DNA from: an uncultured Dehalococcoidia bacterium
Lineage (GTDB): Bacteria; Chloroflexota; Dehalococcoidia; Lucifugimonadales; CAJWER01
Direction of reading: 5' to 3'
NCBI GenBank assembly: GCA_958296115.1
Contig: OY282442.1
Span: 1,559,158-1,623,157 of the forward strand
DNA length: 64,000 bases
Below the pieces are notes generated by a model. That model had not been told where the DNA came from, ran no database searches, and saw only the letters and a list, made by a program, of their open reading frames with translations. Of this stretch, positions 40,187 to 54,542 are shown piece after piece. The position numbers were made by a program, and so were the translations under genes. Every line of letters begins with the position of its first letter. The stretch's first letter is position 1.

Positions 40187-41147
40187 TAAAGTCCTTGTGG
40201 ATCCTGTTAGACGGTCCGCTGATACCCTCTACATAGTTTCTGGATATGCAAGTGCAACTATGGTGCATAAGCATCTCTTGGGACTCAAGAGATTCAGGAA
40301 GGATATCCGGGTTGAACTGATCGTCGGTATGGCTGTGCAGGATGGCGTATCGGTAAAGGATCATAATGGTTTCAAAGAACTGGCGTTGAGCCAGTACAAA
40401 GATCTGTTCGTCTGTCGCTATATTGCCTACAGCCCTCCCGTCCATTCGAAGTCCTTCACTTGGTACCATGGGGATATTCCCAAGATTGCCTTTGCTGGAT
40501 CAGCAAACTACACCCAGGCGGCTTTTAGTGATTTCAGAAGAGAGGTTATGATCGAGCATGACGCGGAGACCTCCCGCGATTACTTTGACTTGATACTACA
40601 AGACACTATTGACTGTTCTGATCCACAAGTGGATAGTCGCATCACCATTCACAGCGAGCCTGAATACTCAATTCGAAGAGCAGAAGAAGAAATTGAAGAT
40701 GATAGAAATGCCTCTGAGATAGAGGAGAATCTGGCACGACTTCCCCATAAAAAAGTGACATTCCTTGATAGGAGTGGGAGATTGCCAGAGCGGTCAGGCC
40801 TGAATTGGGGTCAGCGTCCTGAAGAAAGACGTGAACCAAACCAAGCCTACATAAGACTTCCTGTTGCTCTCGCTAGGACAGATTTTTTCCCGCCCAGAGG
40901 CGAGCAATTCACGATAATTACCGATGATGATAAACAGCTGATATGTGTTCGCGCACAGGATCACGCCAAGGCGATACATACGTCTGATAGCAACAGCCGT
41001 ATGGGTCAATATTTCAGGTTCAGGCTTGGGCTACCGGAGGGTAGTTTTGTGAGGAAAATGGACATGGAACACTACGGGCGTACAGATGTTGATTTCTACA
41101 AGATAGATGATGAAACCTACTATATGGATTTCTCTACTAATGGATAA
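40164..41147 (+). CDS. PLD-family restriction endonuclease (NgoFVII-like)
   Basis: The protein has 327 residues. The N-terminal half has a phospholipase-D catalytic motif: H94-S-K96 followed by 'FAGSANYT' with S113 and N115. This is the HxK...G-S-x-N pattern of metal-independent PLD nucleases. The remainder looks like the C-terminal DNA-binding domain of NgoFVII-type enzymes. NgoFVII itself recognises GCSGC; whether this one does is unknown. The position between a C5 methyltransferase and vsr fits a complete restriction system. Composition is A+T-rich (25 of 60 bases G/C at 40681-40740). Confidence 0.8.
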   Translation: MLTENLFDKVLVDPVRRSADTLYIVSGYASATMVHKHLLGLKRFRKDIRVELIVGMAVQDGVSVKDHNGFKELALSQYKDLFVCRYIAYSPPVHSKSFTWYHGDIPKIAFAGSANYTQAAFSDFRREVMIEHDAETSRDYFDLILQDTIDCSDPQVDSRITIHSEPEYSIRRAEEEIEDDRNASEIEENLARLPHKKVTFLDRSGRLPERSGLNWGQRPEERREPNQAYIRLPVALARTDFFPPRGEQFTIITDDDKQLICVRAQDHAKAIHTSDSNSRMGQYFRFRLGLPEGSFVRKMDMEHYGRTDVDFYKIDDETYYMDFSTNG

Positions 41148-41559
41148 CCTCTCTCGCGAGGATCGAAAGAAGAACATGTCTCGTATCCGTTCGCGTGACA
41201 ATAGCTCAACAGAGCGGAAACTCAGAGGTTCGTTAGTTGGAGCAGGAATATCAGGTTTTAAGATGCATGTAGTATCGCTTCCTGGCAAGCCTGATTTTGC
41301 CTTTCCACAGCATAAAATTGCAGTATTTGTTGATGGCTGTTTCTGGCATGGTTGCCCCGAGTGCTATATACGTCCTAAATCAAGTCAGTCCTACTGGGAC
41401 GAAAAACTTGTTAGAAATAAGAAACGTGATGCCAAGGTGGATATTGAGCTTATGGACATGGGTTGGAAGCCCATACGTATATGGGAACATGTCATTAGAC
41501 ATCCATCAAAAGCGCGTGAGATTATAACTGAAGCCCTTGAAGACAAGGAATGTAGCTAG
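41140..41559 (+). CDS. vsr: Very short patch repair endonuclease
   Basis: The protein has 139 residues from ATG 41140, overlapping the upstream stop by eight bases. Family signatures: 'SREDRKKNMSRIRSRDNSSTE' start, 'SLPGKPDFAFPQHKIAVFVDGC', 'FWHGCPECYIRPKSSQSYW' with zinc-type Cys/His, and 'NKKRDAKVDIELMDMGWKPIRIWEH'. Vsr nicks T:G mismatches caused by deamination of 5-methylcytosine, which explains its place beside a C5 methyltransferase. Confidence 0.95.
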   Translation: MDNLSREDRKKNMSRIRSRDNSSTERKLRGSLVGAGISGFKMHVVSLPGKPDFAFPQHKIAVFVDGCFWHGCPECYIRPKSSQSYWDEKLVRNKKRDAKVDIELMDMGWKPIRIWEHVIRHPSKAREIITEALEDKECS

Positions 41560-41607
41560 TGCCCATGAATTTTTGTGTGCCTGCGATGCGCCGTCGTTGA
41601 ATTGCTC

Positions 41608-43710
41608 GTGAATGATTGGGCCACATACAGACTTGGCGCGGACATCGGCGGCACGTTCACCGACGTCGTCCTCGTTGGGCCGGGCGGCGCGTACACGACC
41701 CGCAAAGTCCCATCCACGCCATCGGACTACGCCGTCGGCGTCATGGACGGCGCGGGGCAGGCCCTCGACGCCCTCTCGCTGGACGGCTCCTCCGTCCACG
41801 AGATAATTCACGGCACGACCGTCGCCAGCAACACCGTTCTCGAAAACAAGGGCGCGAAGACCGCCTTGGTCACCACGCGCGGCTTCCGCGACGTGTTGGA
41901 GTTCCGCCGCCTCCGCGTTCCCCACCTGTACAGCCTATTCTACGAGCCTCCCGCGCCCCTCGCGCCGCGCCGGCTCAGGCTCGAGGTCGAAGAGCGAATC
42001 GGCGCGGACGGCGAGGTCGTGCGCCCGCTCGACGAGGCGTCGGTGTACGCCGCAGTCGAGCGCATCCGCGCCGAGGGGGCGGAAGCCGTCGCCGTGTGCC
42101 TGCTCCACTCCTACCGCAACCCCGACCACGAGCGGCGCATCGGCCATATAATCCGCCGCGAGCTGCCCGACCTCTTCTGCTCCTTATCCGTCGAAGTCCT
42201 TGCCGAGATCCGCGAGTACGAGCGGACCAGCACCACCGTCGTCAACGCATACCTGGGGCCCATCGTCGAGGGTTACATGCGCTCCCTCGCCCAGCGAGCC
42301 CGCGCGGCCGGGCTCGCCGCGCCCATCCGCATCATGCAGTCCAACGGCGGCGTCATGTCCGTCGCCAGGGCAGCCGATTCCCCGGTCCGCATCGTCGAGT
42401 CCGGCCCAGCCGCCGGCGTGGTGGCGGCGCAGCGCGTCGGCCAGCGGCTTGGCCTCGACAACATCATCAGCTTCGACATGGGCGGCACGACGGCCAAGGC
42501 GTCTCTCATCGAAGGCGGACGCCTCAGCTGGACGACCGAGCACGAGATAGGCGCGGGCATCTCGCTGTCCAGCCGGCTGGTGAAGGGCGGCGGGCACGCC
42601 GTCAAGGTCCCCGTAGTAGACCTCGCGGAGGTCGGCGCTGGCGGCGGCAGCGTCGTATGGATAGACCGAGGAGGCGCCCTCAAGGTCGGCCCGCAGAGCG
42701 CAGGCGCGGTTCCCGGCCCAGCCTGCTACGACGCCGGCGGCCAAGAGCCCACGGTCACCGACGCCAACGTGGCGCTCGGCTACGTCAACCCCAGCCAGCT
42801 CGCGGGCGGCGCGGTCAAGCTCCGGCCAGAACTCTCCGCCAATGCCCTACGCGACAGGATCGCCAAGCCGCTCGGCGCAGGTCTCCTCGAAGCCGCCTAC
42901 GGCGTACACGTCGTAGCCAACGTCACCATGATCCGCGCCATCCGCGCCGTCTCCACCTACCGGGGCCGCGACCCGCGCGACTTCGCCATGCTCGCGTTCG
43001 GCGGCAGCGGCCCCATCCACGCCGCCGAAATGGCCCGCTCGCTCGGCGTCGCCGTCGTCATAGTCCCACCGGCCCCCGGCCTCTTCTCGGCCGTCGGCCT
43101 GCTCGAAGCCATGCCCGAATACCACTTCGCGCAGACCCACTTCGCGCCCGTCGCCGGCATCGACCCCGGATCCCTGCGCGACGCCTACCAGCGCATGGAG
43201 GCCCGCGCAATCCGCGACCTCGTATCCGAAGGATACGCCGCCGAGAACATCGAGACCCGCCGCTCCGCCGACCTCCGTTACGTCGGCCAGGCATACGAGC
43301 TAACCGTCCCATGCCCGACAGGCCCCGAGGACCGCGCGGACGTCCACGCCCTCGCCGCCGCCTTCCACGATGAGCACGAGCGCACCTACGGCCACCGCGC
43401 GCCCGCAGAGCCCGTCGAAATAGTGAACCTGCGCCTGACCGCCATGGGCAAGACCGCCCGCGTAACGCCAACCCACCCCCTGGTCGCCTCCGACGCTGCG
43501 CCGCGCGGCGTCCGCAGCGCATACTTCGGGCCTGACCACGGCCTCCTCCCAACCCCCGTCATAAGCCGCTCCGACCTCTCGGATACCCCAGCGGACGGCC
43601 CGATGGTAATCGAGGAGTACGACGCCACTGCGGTAGTCCCGCCCGACTGCGCCGCCCGCCTCGACCACGCCGGGAACATCGTGATAGAGGTCCGAGGGCC
43701 TACAGCGTAG
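41608..43710 (+). CDS. hyuA: Hydantoinase/5-oxoprolinase A subunit
   Basis: The protein is about 700 residues from GTG 41608; GTG 41575 is possible and neither has a clear ribosome binding site. 'YRLGADIGGTFTDVVLV' is the N-terminal ASKHA phosphate-binding loop, 'GTTVASNTVLENKGAKTALVTTRGF' is typical HyuA, and 'ISFDMGGTTAKASLIE' is the second phosphate loop. These ATP-dependent enzymes open hydantoins or 5-oxoproline. The B subunit normally encoded next to it is absent here; the next gene is a glycosyltransferase. Confidence 0.9.
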   Translation: MNDWATYRLGADIGGTFTDVVLVGPGGAYTTRKVPSTPSDYAVGVMDGAGQALDALSLDGSSVHEIIHGTTVASNTVLENKGAKTALVTTRGFRDVLEFRRLRVPHLYSLFYEPPAPLAPRRLRLEVEERIGADGEVVRPLDEASVYAAVERIRAEGAEAVAVCLLHSYRNPDHERRIGHIIRRELPDLFCSLSVEVLAEIREYERTSTTVVNAYLGPIVEGYMRSLAQRARAAGLAAPIRIMQSNGGVMSVARAADSPVRIVESGPAAGVVAAQRVGQRLGLDNIISFDMGGTTAKASLIEGGRLSWTTEHEIGAGISLSSRLVKGGGHAVKVPVVDLAEVGAGGGSVVWIDRGGALKVGPQSAGAVPGPACYDAGGQEPTVTDANVALGYVNPSQLAGGAVKLRPELSANALRDRIAKPLGAGLLEAAYGVHVVANVTMIRAIRAVSTYRGRDPRDFAMLAFGGSGPIHAAEMARSLGVAVVIVPPAPGLFSAVGLLEAMPEYHFAQTHFAPVAGIDPGSLRDAYQRMEARAIRDLVSEGYAAENIETRRSADLRYVGQAYELTVPCPTGPEDRADVHALAAAFHDEHERTYGHRAPAEPVEIVNLRLTAMGKTARVTPTHPLVASDAAPRGVRSAYFGPDHGLLPTPVISRSDLSDTPADGPMVIEEYDATAVVPPDCAARLDHAGNIVIEVRGPTA

Positions 43711-43798
43711 GGCGCCACTCCAGCCAATCTATGCCAAGTTGCCGAGATACGGGCATATATGCCGCGCATCTCATGCCCGCCTAGCGCTTGACCATTCG

Positions 43799-43826
43799 TT
43801 GCGTAATCAAAGCGAAACGGTATAAT
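43799..43826 (+). promoter_or_regulatory. Promoter of the GT-C glycosyltransferase gene
   Basis: TTGCGT (43799-43804), a 16-base spacer and a consensus TATAAT (43821-43826), 50 bases before ATG 43877. Confidence 0.55.
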
Positions 43827-43876
43827 ACTTCCCCGATTATGGCAGCCTCAAACGCAAACAAGGTTGCTTCGAGTGT

Positions 43877-45517
43877 ATGTTGGCGCCTCTGGTAAAACTG
43901 ACCACTGCAACCCGTCCGGGCCGATTCACCCTGTTGCTGGCCGCTATTGCCGTCTTGGGGGCGGCCCTCATCATGGCGCGGGAAGCGGCCTATGGCGTGG
44001 GGCTGGATGGGGATTGGGCCGCCTACATATCCACGGCCCGGAACCTGCTGGACGGGGAATGGTTCGTTCAGATTTACGAATGGCCCTATCTGCACTGGCC
44101 GCCTTTGTATCCCATGCTGTTGGCCGCAGCCAGCCTTGGGGTGTTCGATCCTTACGCCGTCGCCGGCCCGCTGAACGCCGCCATCTTCGGGCTGACCATA
44201 TTCGTCGCCGGTCAAGGGCTGCGGCGGCGCATCCGGCATCGCTTCCTTGTCATCTGTGCCTGTCTCGCCATCATGCTGGCGCTCCCGCTGACCAGAGTCG
44301 CATCCATGGCCATGGCCGAAGCGCCCTTCATCCTGTTCGCAACGCTTTCACTGGCGCTGACCTCCAAGTTCCTCGATACCGCCAAGCGGTCGGACCTGAT
44401 TTGGGCGGCGGCCTTCGCCTCCTTGGCCTTCCTGACTCGCTACGTCGGCGTCACCTTGATTATAACCGTCGCGCCCCTGCTGCTCTTCCAGCGCGGCGCC
44501 GCGCCGTCGGAGAAGGCGAAGCGCATTGGTCTGTACTCGCTGATTGCCGCGGCGCCGGTGGGGCTGTGGCTGGCGCAGAACGTCCTGTTGCATGGCAGAA
44601 TCCACGGAAACAGACTGCCGTCGTCGTACAACTTGTGGGAGATTCTGGACAAGTTCCTCAGCGACTTGGCCCGGTGGGTGTTCTTCTACCTGCCGTCGGG
44701 GGATGTCAGGGCCGCCGCCGCAGTATTCGTCGCCGTAGTTCTGCTGGCGCTGGCGGCAGCCGTTGGGTATACATTGGTTCGCTCGCATCGGAAGGGCGCG
44801 GATATGGATGGGTGGAGTCCGTTCTATCTGTTCGGCGGCTTTGCCCTGGTGTACCTGATTTTCCTCGCGGCTGCGCAATCGCGGACCGAAATACTGCCCC
44901 TGGGCGGCAGGTATCTGTCCCCCATGTACGTGCCGCTCTTGTTTTGCGCCGTGTTCGCGCTGGACCGGTTCATGAGCTATGCGCGTGGGCGTACATTGCC
45001 GTCGGCTGTTGGCAAACTGCCAATAATTAGAACAATTATACGGGGGAGGGCAGCAGAGACTCACAGCCTGCTGGTCGTGGTCGTTGCCCTAGTCTTCTCT
45101 CTCTGGCTTGCCGTCGGCGCGGCGCTCAACGCGCGTGAAATCATTCGGGCCAATGGACAAGGTATAGAAGGCATAGGCCCCGCCTGGGCCAATTCGGAAG
45201 TCTTGCAGTACGTTCGGGAAGCGCCGGTTGACGTTCCGGTACTGAGCAACTCGTCCGTCATATACATCTACACCGGCCGCGAAGATGATTATCTGGCTAC
45301 GCACGCAGAAGATAGAGATTTGGGCTGGAAGCTCAACACTGGAGCGAAATGGCAGATAGAAAATGCGGCAGACGGCACGTATATCGCCTGGCTCCATTCC
45401 TTTGCGCCCAATTACGGTTACAGCATAGAGGAGCTGCCGTATCTGGAGCCGGTGGCGGAACTGTCCGACGGCGTCATATTCAAGGTCAACCGGGCTTATG
45501 ACGCCTCCGCAGATTGA
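43877..45517 (+). CDS. Multi-pass GT-C-fold glycosyltransferase (ArnT/PMT-like)
   Basis: The protein has 546 residues with about eleven hydrophobic segments. The first extracytoplasmic loop holds acidic residues in 'GLDGDWAAYISTARNLLDG', the place of the catalytic Asp in GT-C enzymes, then 'WPPLYPMLLAAASL', a typical second motif. The C-terminal about 130 residues are a soluble outside domain. It likely transfers a sugar from a polyprenyl-phosphate donor to a surface glycan or protein. The acceptor is unknown. It stands alone between a promoter and the inverted repeat module. Confidence 0.8.
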   Translation: MLAPLVKLTTATRPGRFTLLLAAIAVLGAALIMAREAAYGVGLDGDWAAYISTARNLLDGEWFVQIYEWPYLHWPPLYPMLLAAASLGVFDPYAVAGPLNAAIFGLTIFVAGQGLRRRIRHRFLVICACLAIMLALPLTRVASMAMAEAPFILFATLSLALTSKFLDTAKRSDLIWAAAFASLAFLTRYVGVTLIITVAPLLLFQRGAAPSEKAKRIGLYSLIAAAPVGLWLAQNVLLHGRIHGNRLPSSYNLWEILDKFLSDLARWVFFYLPSGDVRAAAAVFVAVVLLALAAAVGYTLVRSHRKGADMDGWSPFYLFGGFALVYLIFLAAAQSRTEILPLGGRYLSPMYVPLLFCAVFALDRFMSYARGRTLPSAVGKLPIIRTIIRGRAAETHSLLVVVVALVFSLWLAVGAALNAREIIRANGQGIEGIGPAWANSEVLQYVREAPVDVPVLSNSSVIYIYTGREDDYLATHAEDRDLGWKLNTGAKWQIENAADGTYIAWLHSFAPNYGYSIEELPYLEPVAELSDGVIFKVNRAYDASAD

Positions 45518-45639
45518 CGGGCGGAGCGCGAGTTCATCGTGTCCGGCGAACCCGTAGTCCCCACTGCCAAATAATCGCTCGTCCAGGCCGCCCGGCAGGG
45601 CAACCTACGTGTCTCCCGCCAGCGGGGGATGAGGCGGGC

Positions 45640-45815
45640 GCGCTGAATTGCCCTCGCCCGTCAAGAGGGGAGGTGGCAGGCGGGACGCCTGCGCTCCTGC
45701 GCCTATGTCGTCTCTGGCCGGCTCCTTCTTTTGGCGCTTCTGGCGGGTTCTAGGTGCTTCTGCGCCTGGCTTTATCACCCTCACCCTAGCCCTCTCCCTC
45801 GACGGGAGAGGGGAT
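45640..45815 (-). repeat. Inverted partial copy of the composite repeat's distal part
   Basis: Read on the minus strand, this holds the CCCTCTCC hairpin (45776-45815), then 'gccaggcgcagaagc' and the rest of the distal module (about 45700-45775), then the tail with GCAGGCGTCCCGCCTGC and a short hairpin (45645-45690). It matches copy 2 (32380-32570) in the same order, with scattered changes. The RNA-like module is missing. It fills most of the 45518-46035 gap between the glycosyltransferase and rpoB genes. Confidence 0.75.
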
Positions 45816-45859
45816 AAGAGTGGGAATCACCCTCGCCTTGCCCTTTCGAGTGCAGCGTG

Positions 45860-45888
45860 TTGACATACTCTCTTTGACGTGCTAGGGT
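45860..45888 (+). promoter_or_regulatory. Probable rpoBC promoter
   Basis: TTGACA (45860-45865), a 17-base spacer and TAGGGT (45883-45888), leaving a leader of about 140 bases before ATG 46036. A second TTGACG at 45874 may belong to an alternative promoter. Confidence 0.5.
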
Positions 45889-46035
45889 ATTCAAGTGAAG
45901 ATGTGCCCTCGTCCACTTCATGGCCCCCGCTTCAGCTTTTCCTTGGACTCCCTCTGCCATCCTTGCCGCAGCCTCGTCCGGTAGTGCCGCGCTCCGGGCG
46001 CAATTTCCCATTCTCTCAAAGGAGTGTGAGAACGT

Positions 46036-50079
<4,044 letters not shown>

Positions 50080-50139
50080 GCGGGGTTGGATTCCCGGTTG
50101 GTCTGAAGTCGAGCGGATAACAAGGGGGCAGAGCTACAT

Positions 50140-53100
50140 ATGGTCCAGAGCGGCAACGACTTCAATGCGGTCCGAATCGCGTTGGCTTCTCCTGATCAGG
50201 TCAAGTTGTGGTCCTATGGAGAGGTGACGAAGCCCGAGACGATCAATTACCGCACCCTGCGGCCCGAAAAGGAAGGTCTCTTCTGCGAGCGCATCTTCGG
50301 CCCTACGAAGGACTGGGAGTGCTACTGCGGCAAGTACAAGAAGATCCGTTACAAGGGGGTCGTGTGCGACCGCTGCGGCGTAGAGGTGGCGCGGTCGAAG
50401 GTTCGGCGCGAGCGGATGGGGCACATCGCGCTGGCGGCCCCCGTGGCGCATATCTGGATGTCCAAGGGTATCCCGAGTAGGCTGGGAATCCTGCTGGACA
50501 TATCCCCGCGGAACCTGGAGCGAGTGCTCTACTTCGCCCAGTACCTCGTCATGGAGGTTGATGACGCTCTGCGCCACGCCGCGATTGAGGGCCTCGAGCG
50601 CCATATCGAGAGGTCGACAGAGCGCCTGGACGCCGAGACGGAAGAGAAGACCGAGGAGTTGAAGGCCGAGATTTCCAAGAACCTGGAGAGCCTCGACGCC
50701 AAGATGGAGGAGGAGATCCAGAAGCGCCGGGCGGAGCTGGTCGAGGGTCTCGACGCCGACGAGAAGGAGGACAGCGAGGGGCAGGCTGATGAGCAGCCCG
50801 ATATCGAGAGCATCCGGGCGAAGTTCGAACAGGACAAGATCGAGGTCGCAGGAAAGGGCAACGCGGAGATCGAGGGTGTCCGGGTGAAGTTCGAGCAGGC
50901 CAAGAAGGAGATCGAGGAGGAGGCCGAGGAGAGGATCGAGGACCTGGAGGAGCTGCAGGTCGGGTTGCTGCTCACCGAGAGCCGGTACAGGGACCTCCAC
51001 GACCTTTTCGGAGAGGTGTTCAGCGCCGGCATGGGAGCAGAGGCCATCCTCAAGGTGCTGCAGGGTCTCGACCTCGATACGATGCGGGACGACCTACAGG
51101 GCCGGATCCGGTCGACATCCGGGCAGCGTCGGAAGAAGGCGATCAAGACGCTGCGCATCGTAGAGGCGTTTCGCAAGAGCGACAACAAGCCGGAGTGGAT
51201 GATACTCACGATGCTCCCGGTGCTGCCGCCGGAGCTTCGGCCGTTGGTCCAGCTCGACGGCGGTCGGTTTGCGACCAGCGACCTGAACGATCTGTACAGG
51301 CGGGTCATCAACCGGAACAACCGTCTGAGGCGGCTGATCGAGTTGCAGGCGCCCGAAATCATCGTCCGCAATGAGAAGAGGATGTTGCAGGAGGCGGTGG
51401 ACGCGCTGATCGACAACGGCCGCCGGGGCAGGCCGGTTCCGGGCAGCCACAAACACAAGCTGAAGTCCCTGTCCGACCTGTTGCGCGGCAAGCAGGGGCG
51501 GTTCCGGCAGAACCTGCTCGGCAAACGCGTGGACTACAGCGGGCGCTCGGTGATAACGGTGGGGCCGAACCTGAAGCTTCACGAGTGCGGACTGCCCAGG
51601 CGGATGGCGCTGGAGCTGTTCAAGCCCTTCGTCATGAACAGGCTGGTCCTCAACGGCCATGCCCACAACATCAAGAGCGCGAAGAGGTTGGCTGAGAGCG
51701 CCAGGCCCGAGGTCTGGGACATCCTCGAGAACATCGTGGCGGAGCGCCCCGTGCTGCTCAACAGGGCGCCCACCCTGCATCGGCTGGGCATCCAGGCGTT
51801 CCAGCCCATCCTGGTGGACGGCGGCGCGATTCAGGTCCATCCGCTGGTCTGCCTGGCCTTCAACGCGGACTTCGACGGCGACCAGATGGCGGTCCACGTG
51901 CCGCTGTCGAAGGGCGCCGTCCAGGAGGCGAAGAAGGTGATGCTGAGCTCGTACAACATGCTGTCCCCGAGCTCTGGCGAGCCCATCGTCGCGCCGACGC
52001 TGGACATGGCCTTTGGCTGCTACTACCTCACGATGGTCGAGGAGGACGCTCGGGGCGCCGGGCGCAAGTTCGCGGGCCTAGAGGACGCCCGGCTTGCCTA
52101 CGAGATGGGCAGCGTCGATCTCCGCGCAGAGATCGGCGTCCGCCACTCCGGGGGCGAGAACGGCTCCGGATGGATGGACACCACCGTCGGCCGGATCATC
52201 TTCAACGACGCTCTGCCGGACGGGATGGAGTTCCGCAACGGCGTGCAGGACAAGGACACCCTGAAGGAGATTACGTCGGAGTGCTTCCAGCGCTTCGGCA
52301 ACGAGGCTACGGTGGAGGCGGTTGACTCCATCAAGAACCTCGGCTTCCAGTACGCCTCCAAGTCGGGCACGACCATCGCGCTCAACGACATCGCGATTCC
52401 TGCAGAGAAGGCCAAGATAGTGGACGAATTCTGCCCAGACACAGGAGGCGCTTGTCCCCACGAGGAGTGTAACCCCTATTGCGATAAGTGCGGTCACAAG
52501 GAGACTTGCAAAGCTCAAAAGGCTGGGCGCAAGGCTCAAAAGGCTGGGCGCGAGTGCTGTGAGTCCTGCAAGTTCTGCAATCTCGACGACCCTGATGAGT
52601 GCAGGAACCACTTTCATGCCGAGCATAAGGTCAACACCCTAGAACAGCAGTATCTCGACGGTCTCATCACGCCAGAAGAGAAGTACAGGAACGCGGTCAA
52701 GATATGGACCGGAGCCAACGACGAACTCACCGACGTCATTGACGAGAACATGAAGAACTACGGCGGCATCTACCTGATGGCCGTCTCTGGCGCGAAGGGC
52801 AACATCGCCCAGATCAAGCAGATGGCGGGTATGCAGGGGCTGATGGCGAGCTCCAAGGGGCACATCATAGACAGGCCCATCAAGTCGAACTTCCGCGAGG
52901 GGCTGAGCGTGCTGGAGTACTTCATCTCGACTCACGGGGCGAGGAAGGGTCTGACGGACACCGCGCTTCGCACGGCGGACAGCGGCTACCTGACGCGCAG
53001 GCTGGTGGACGTTGGGCAGGAAGTCACCATCACTATGGACGACTGCGGCACGGTGCAGGGGTTCTGGGTGGAGAAGAGGCCGACCGAGCCGCTCGAGACG

Positions 53101-54489
53101 CCGTTCGAGGATCGGGTGAGGAGTCGCACGCTCGCCCTGCCGGTGGAGGTGGTAGATAGGGAAACTGGCGAGATAGAGAAGATAGCCGACAGCGGAGACA
53201 CCGTGGACGATGCGTTGGCCGACAAGATTGCGTCAGCCGGCGTCGAGGGAGCCATGGTGCGGTCGCCTCTCATGTGCGAGGCGATCCGCGGCCTCTGCAA
53301 GAAGTGCTACGGGCCCTCGCTGGCGTCGGGAGCGCCGCCCATCGAGGGCGAGGCTGTTGGCATCATAGCGGCCCAGAGCATCGGCGAGCCAGGCACGCAG
53401 CTGACGATGCGGACCTTCCATACTGGAGGAATCGCAGAGAGGGGCAGCGCCAGGGCGGACATCACAGGCGGCCTTCCCAGGGTCGTAGAGCTCTTCGAGG
53501 CCCGCAACCCCAAGGGCGAGGCCGTCCTGTCGGAGATCGACGGCGTAGTGGAGACTCTGGAAGAGGCTGGGGTCCGCAAGGTCGTCGTTCGGAGCACGGA
53601 GGAGTACAGCGACGAGTACGAGCTGCCGGAAGGGTACAGGGCGCTGGTGGATGACGGCGATACTATCAACATCGGCGACAGCGTGGCCGAGCCCGGGCCG
53701 ACGGCGGATGGGGACGACGGGGCGGCGGTGATGCAGCCTGCCGACCTGATGGCGAGAGTGGCCGGGACGGTCCACGTGAACGGCGGCGTGATAGCGATCG
53801 AGTGGGAGGAGAAGGATGAGCGCGAGTACGTCGTGCCTGCAGCCTCCCGTATCATAGTCGGGGACGGCGACAAGGTGGCCGCGGGGGACGCTCTCACGGC
53901 AGGCCCCAAGAGCCCGCAGCAGATACTGAGGATCCAGGGCGGCGAGGTCGTCCAGAGATACCTGATAGAGGAGGTGCAGAAGGTCTATCTGTCTCAGGGA
54001 GTCATGATTCACGACAAGCACATCGAAGTCGTGGTCCGGCAGATGATGCGCAAGGTCCGCATCGAAGAATCGGGCGACACCAACCACATTCAGGAAGAGT
54101 ACGTTGGCATTCGGGAGTTCGAGGAGAGCAACGAATCGGTGATGGCCGAAGGCGGCGAGCCGGCGACGGCCAGCCCGGTCCTCCTCGGCATCACCAGGGC
54201 CTCCTTGAACATGGAGAGCTTCCTGGCGGCAGCCTCCTTCCAGGAGACGACGCGCGTGCTCACCGAGTCGGCTATCAACGGCTCGGTCGATAATCTGCGC
54301 GGACTGAAGGAGAACGTCATCATTGGCAGGCTCATCCCCGCGCGCTTCGACATCTCGGAGGAGGGGCGCGAACGGCTGGGCCTGGAGGACCATGACGCGT
54401 ACGAGCCGATGGGCGCCCTCGCCGCTCCTCTCGCCCCCGCCGGCCCGGATTGGGAGGATATTCCTGACGCAGACCTCCCACGCCTCTAA
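50140..54489 (+). CDS. rpoC: RNA polymerase beta' subunit
   Basis: The protein has 1449 residues. The N-terminal zinc site is C61, C63, C76, C79; the catalytic NADFDGDQM has D577, D579 and D581; '[16 protein letters not shown]' lies in the later conserved region. Residues about 142-280 are a charged coiled-coil insertion after '[11 protein letters not shown]', a position where RpoC proteins vary. Residues 765-829 are a Cys-rich insert (11 Cys, several His) placed between '[11 protein letters not shown]' and '[18 protein letters not shown]'. By alignment to E. coli this is the coiled coil of the secondary-channel rim helices. The gene is 60 bases after rpoB and surely cotranscribed. Confidence 0.97.
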   Translation: MVQSGNDFNAVRIALASPDQVKLWSYGEVTKPETINYRTLRPEKEGLFCERIFGPTKDWECYCGKYKKIRYKGVVCDRCGVEVARSKVRRERMGHIALAAPVAHIWMSKGIPSRLGILLDISPRNLERVLYFAQYLVMEVDDALRHAAIEGLERHIERSTERLDAETEEKTEELKAEISKNLESLDAKMEEEIQKRRAELVEGLDADEKEDSEGQADEQPDIESIRAKFEQDKIEVAGKGNAEIEGVRVKFEQAKKEIEEEAEERIEDLEELQVGLLLTESRYRDLHDLFGEVFSAGMGAEAILKVLQGLDLDTMRDDLQGRIRSTSGQRRKKAIKTLRIVEAFRKSDNKPEWMILTMLPVLPPELRPLVQLDGGRFATSDLNDLYRRVINRNNRLRRLIELQAPEIIVRNEKRMLQEAVDALIDNGRRGRPVPGSHKHKLKSLSDLLRGKQGRFRQNLLGKRVDYSGRSVITVGPNLKLHECGLPRRMALELFKPFVMNRLVLNGHAHNIKSAKRLAESARPEVWDILENIVAERPVLLNRAPTLHRLGIQAFQPILVDGGAIQVHPLVCLAFNADFDGDQMAVHVPLSKGAVQEAKKVMLSSYNMLSPSSGEPIVAPTLDMAFGCYYLTMVEEDARGAGRKFAGLEDARLAYEMGSVDLRAEIGVRHSGGENGSGWMDTTVGRIIFNDALPDGMEFRNGVQDKDTLKEITSECFQRFGNEATVEAVDSIKNLGFQYASKSGTTIALNDIAIPAEKAKIVDEFCPDTGGACPHEECNPYCDKCGHKETCKAQKAGRKAQKAGRECCESCKFCNLDDPDECRNHFHAEHKVNTLEQQYLDGLITPEEKYRNAVKIWTGANDELTDVIDENMKNYGGIYLMAVSGAKGNIAQIKQMAGMQGLMASSKGHIIDRPIKSNFREGLSVLEYFISTHGARKGLTDTALRTADSGYLTRRLVDVGQEVTITMDDCGTVQGFWVEKRPTEPLETPFEDRVRSRTLALPVEVVDRETGEIEKIADSGDTVDDALADKIASAGVEGAMVRSPLMCEAIRGLCKKCYGPSLASGAPPIEGEAVGIIAAQSIGEPGTQLTMRTFHTGGIAERGSARADITGGLPRVVELFEARNPKGEAVLSEIDGVVETLEEAGVRKVVVRSTEEYSDEYELPEGYRALVDDGDTINIGDSVAEPGPTADGDDGAAVMQPADLMARVAGTVHVNGGVIAIEWEEKDEREYVVPAASRIIVGDGDKVAAGDALTAGPKSPQQILRIQGGEVVQRYLIEEVQKVYLSQGVMIHDKHIEVVVRQMMRKVRIEESGDTNHIQEEYVGIREFEESNESVMAEGGEPATASPVLLGITRASLNMESFLAAASFQETTRVLTESAINGSVDNLRGLKENVIIGRLIPARFDISEEGRERLGLEDHDAYEPMGALAAPLAPAGPDWEDIPDADLPRL
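52510..52551 (+). repeat. 21-bp tandem duplication inside the rpoC Cys-rich insert
   Basis: Two copies of a seven-codon unit (K-A-Q-K-A-G-R) lie at 52510-52530 and 52531-52551, differing at one base. They form a basic linker between the two cysteine clusters, residues 791-804. Near identity points to a recent event. Confidence 0.9.
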
Positions 54490-54542
54490 CCGAACGACGT
54501 CGAAGGGCGCTACACTGGACATATGGACGTGATTGACCAAGG

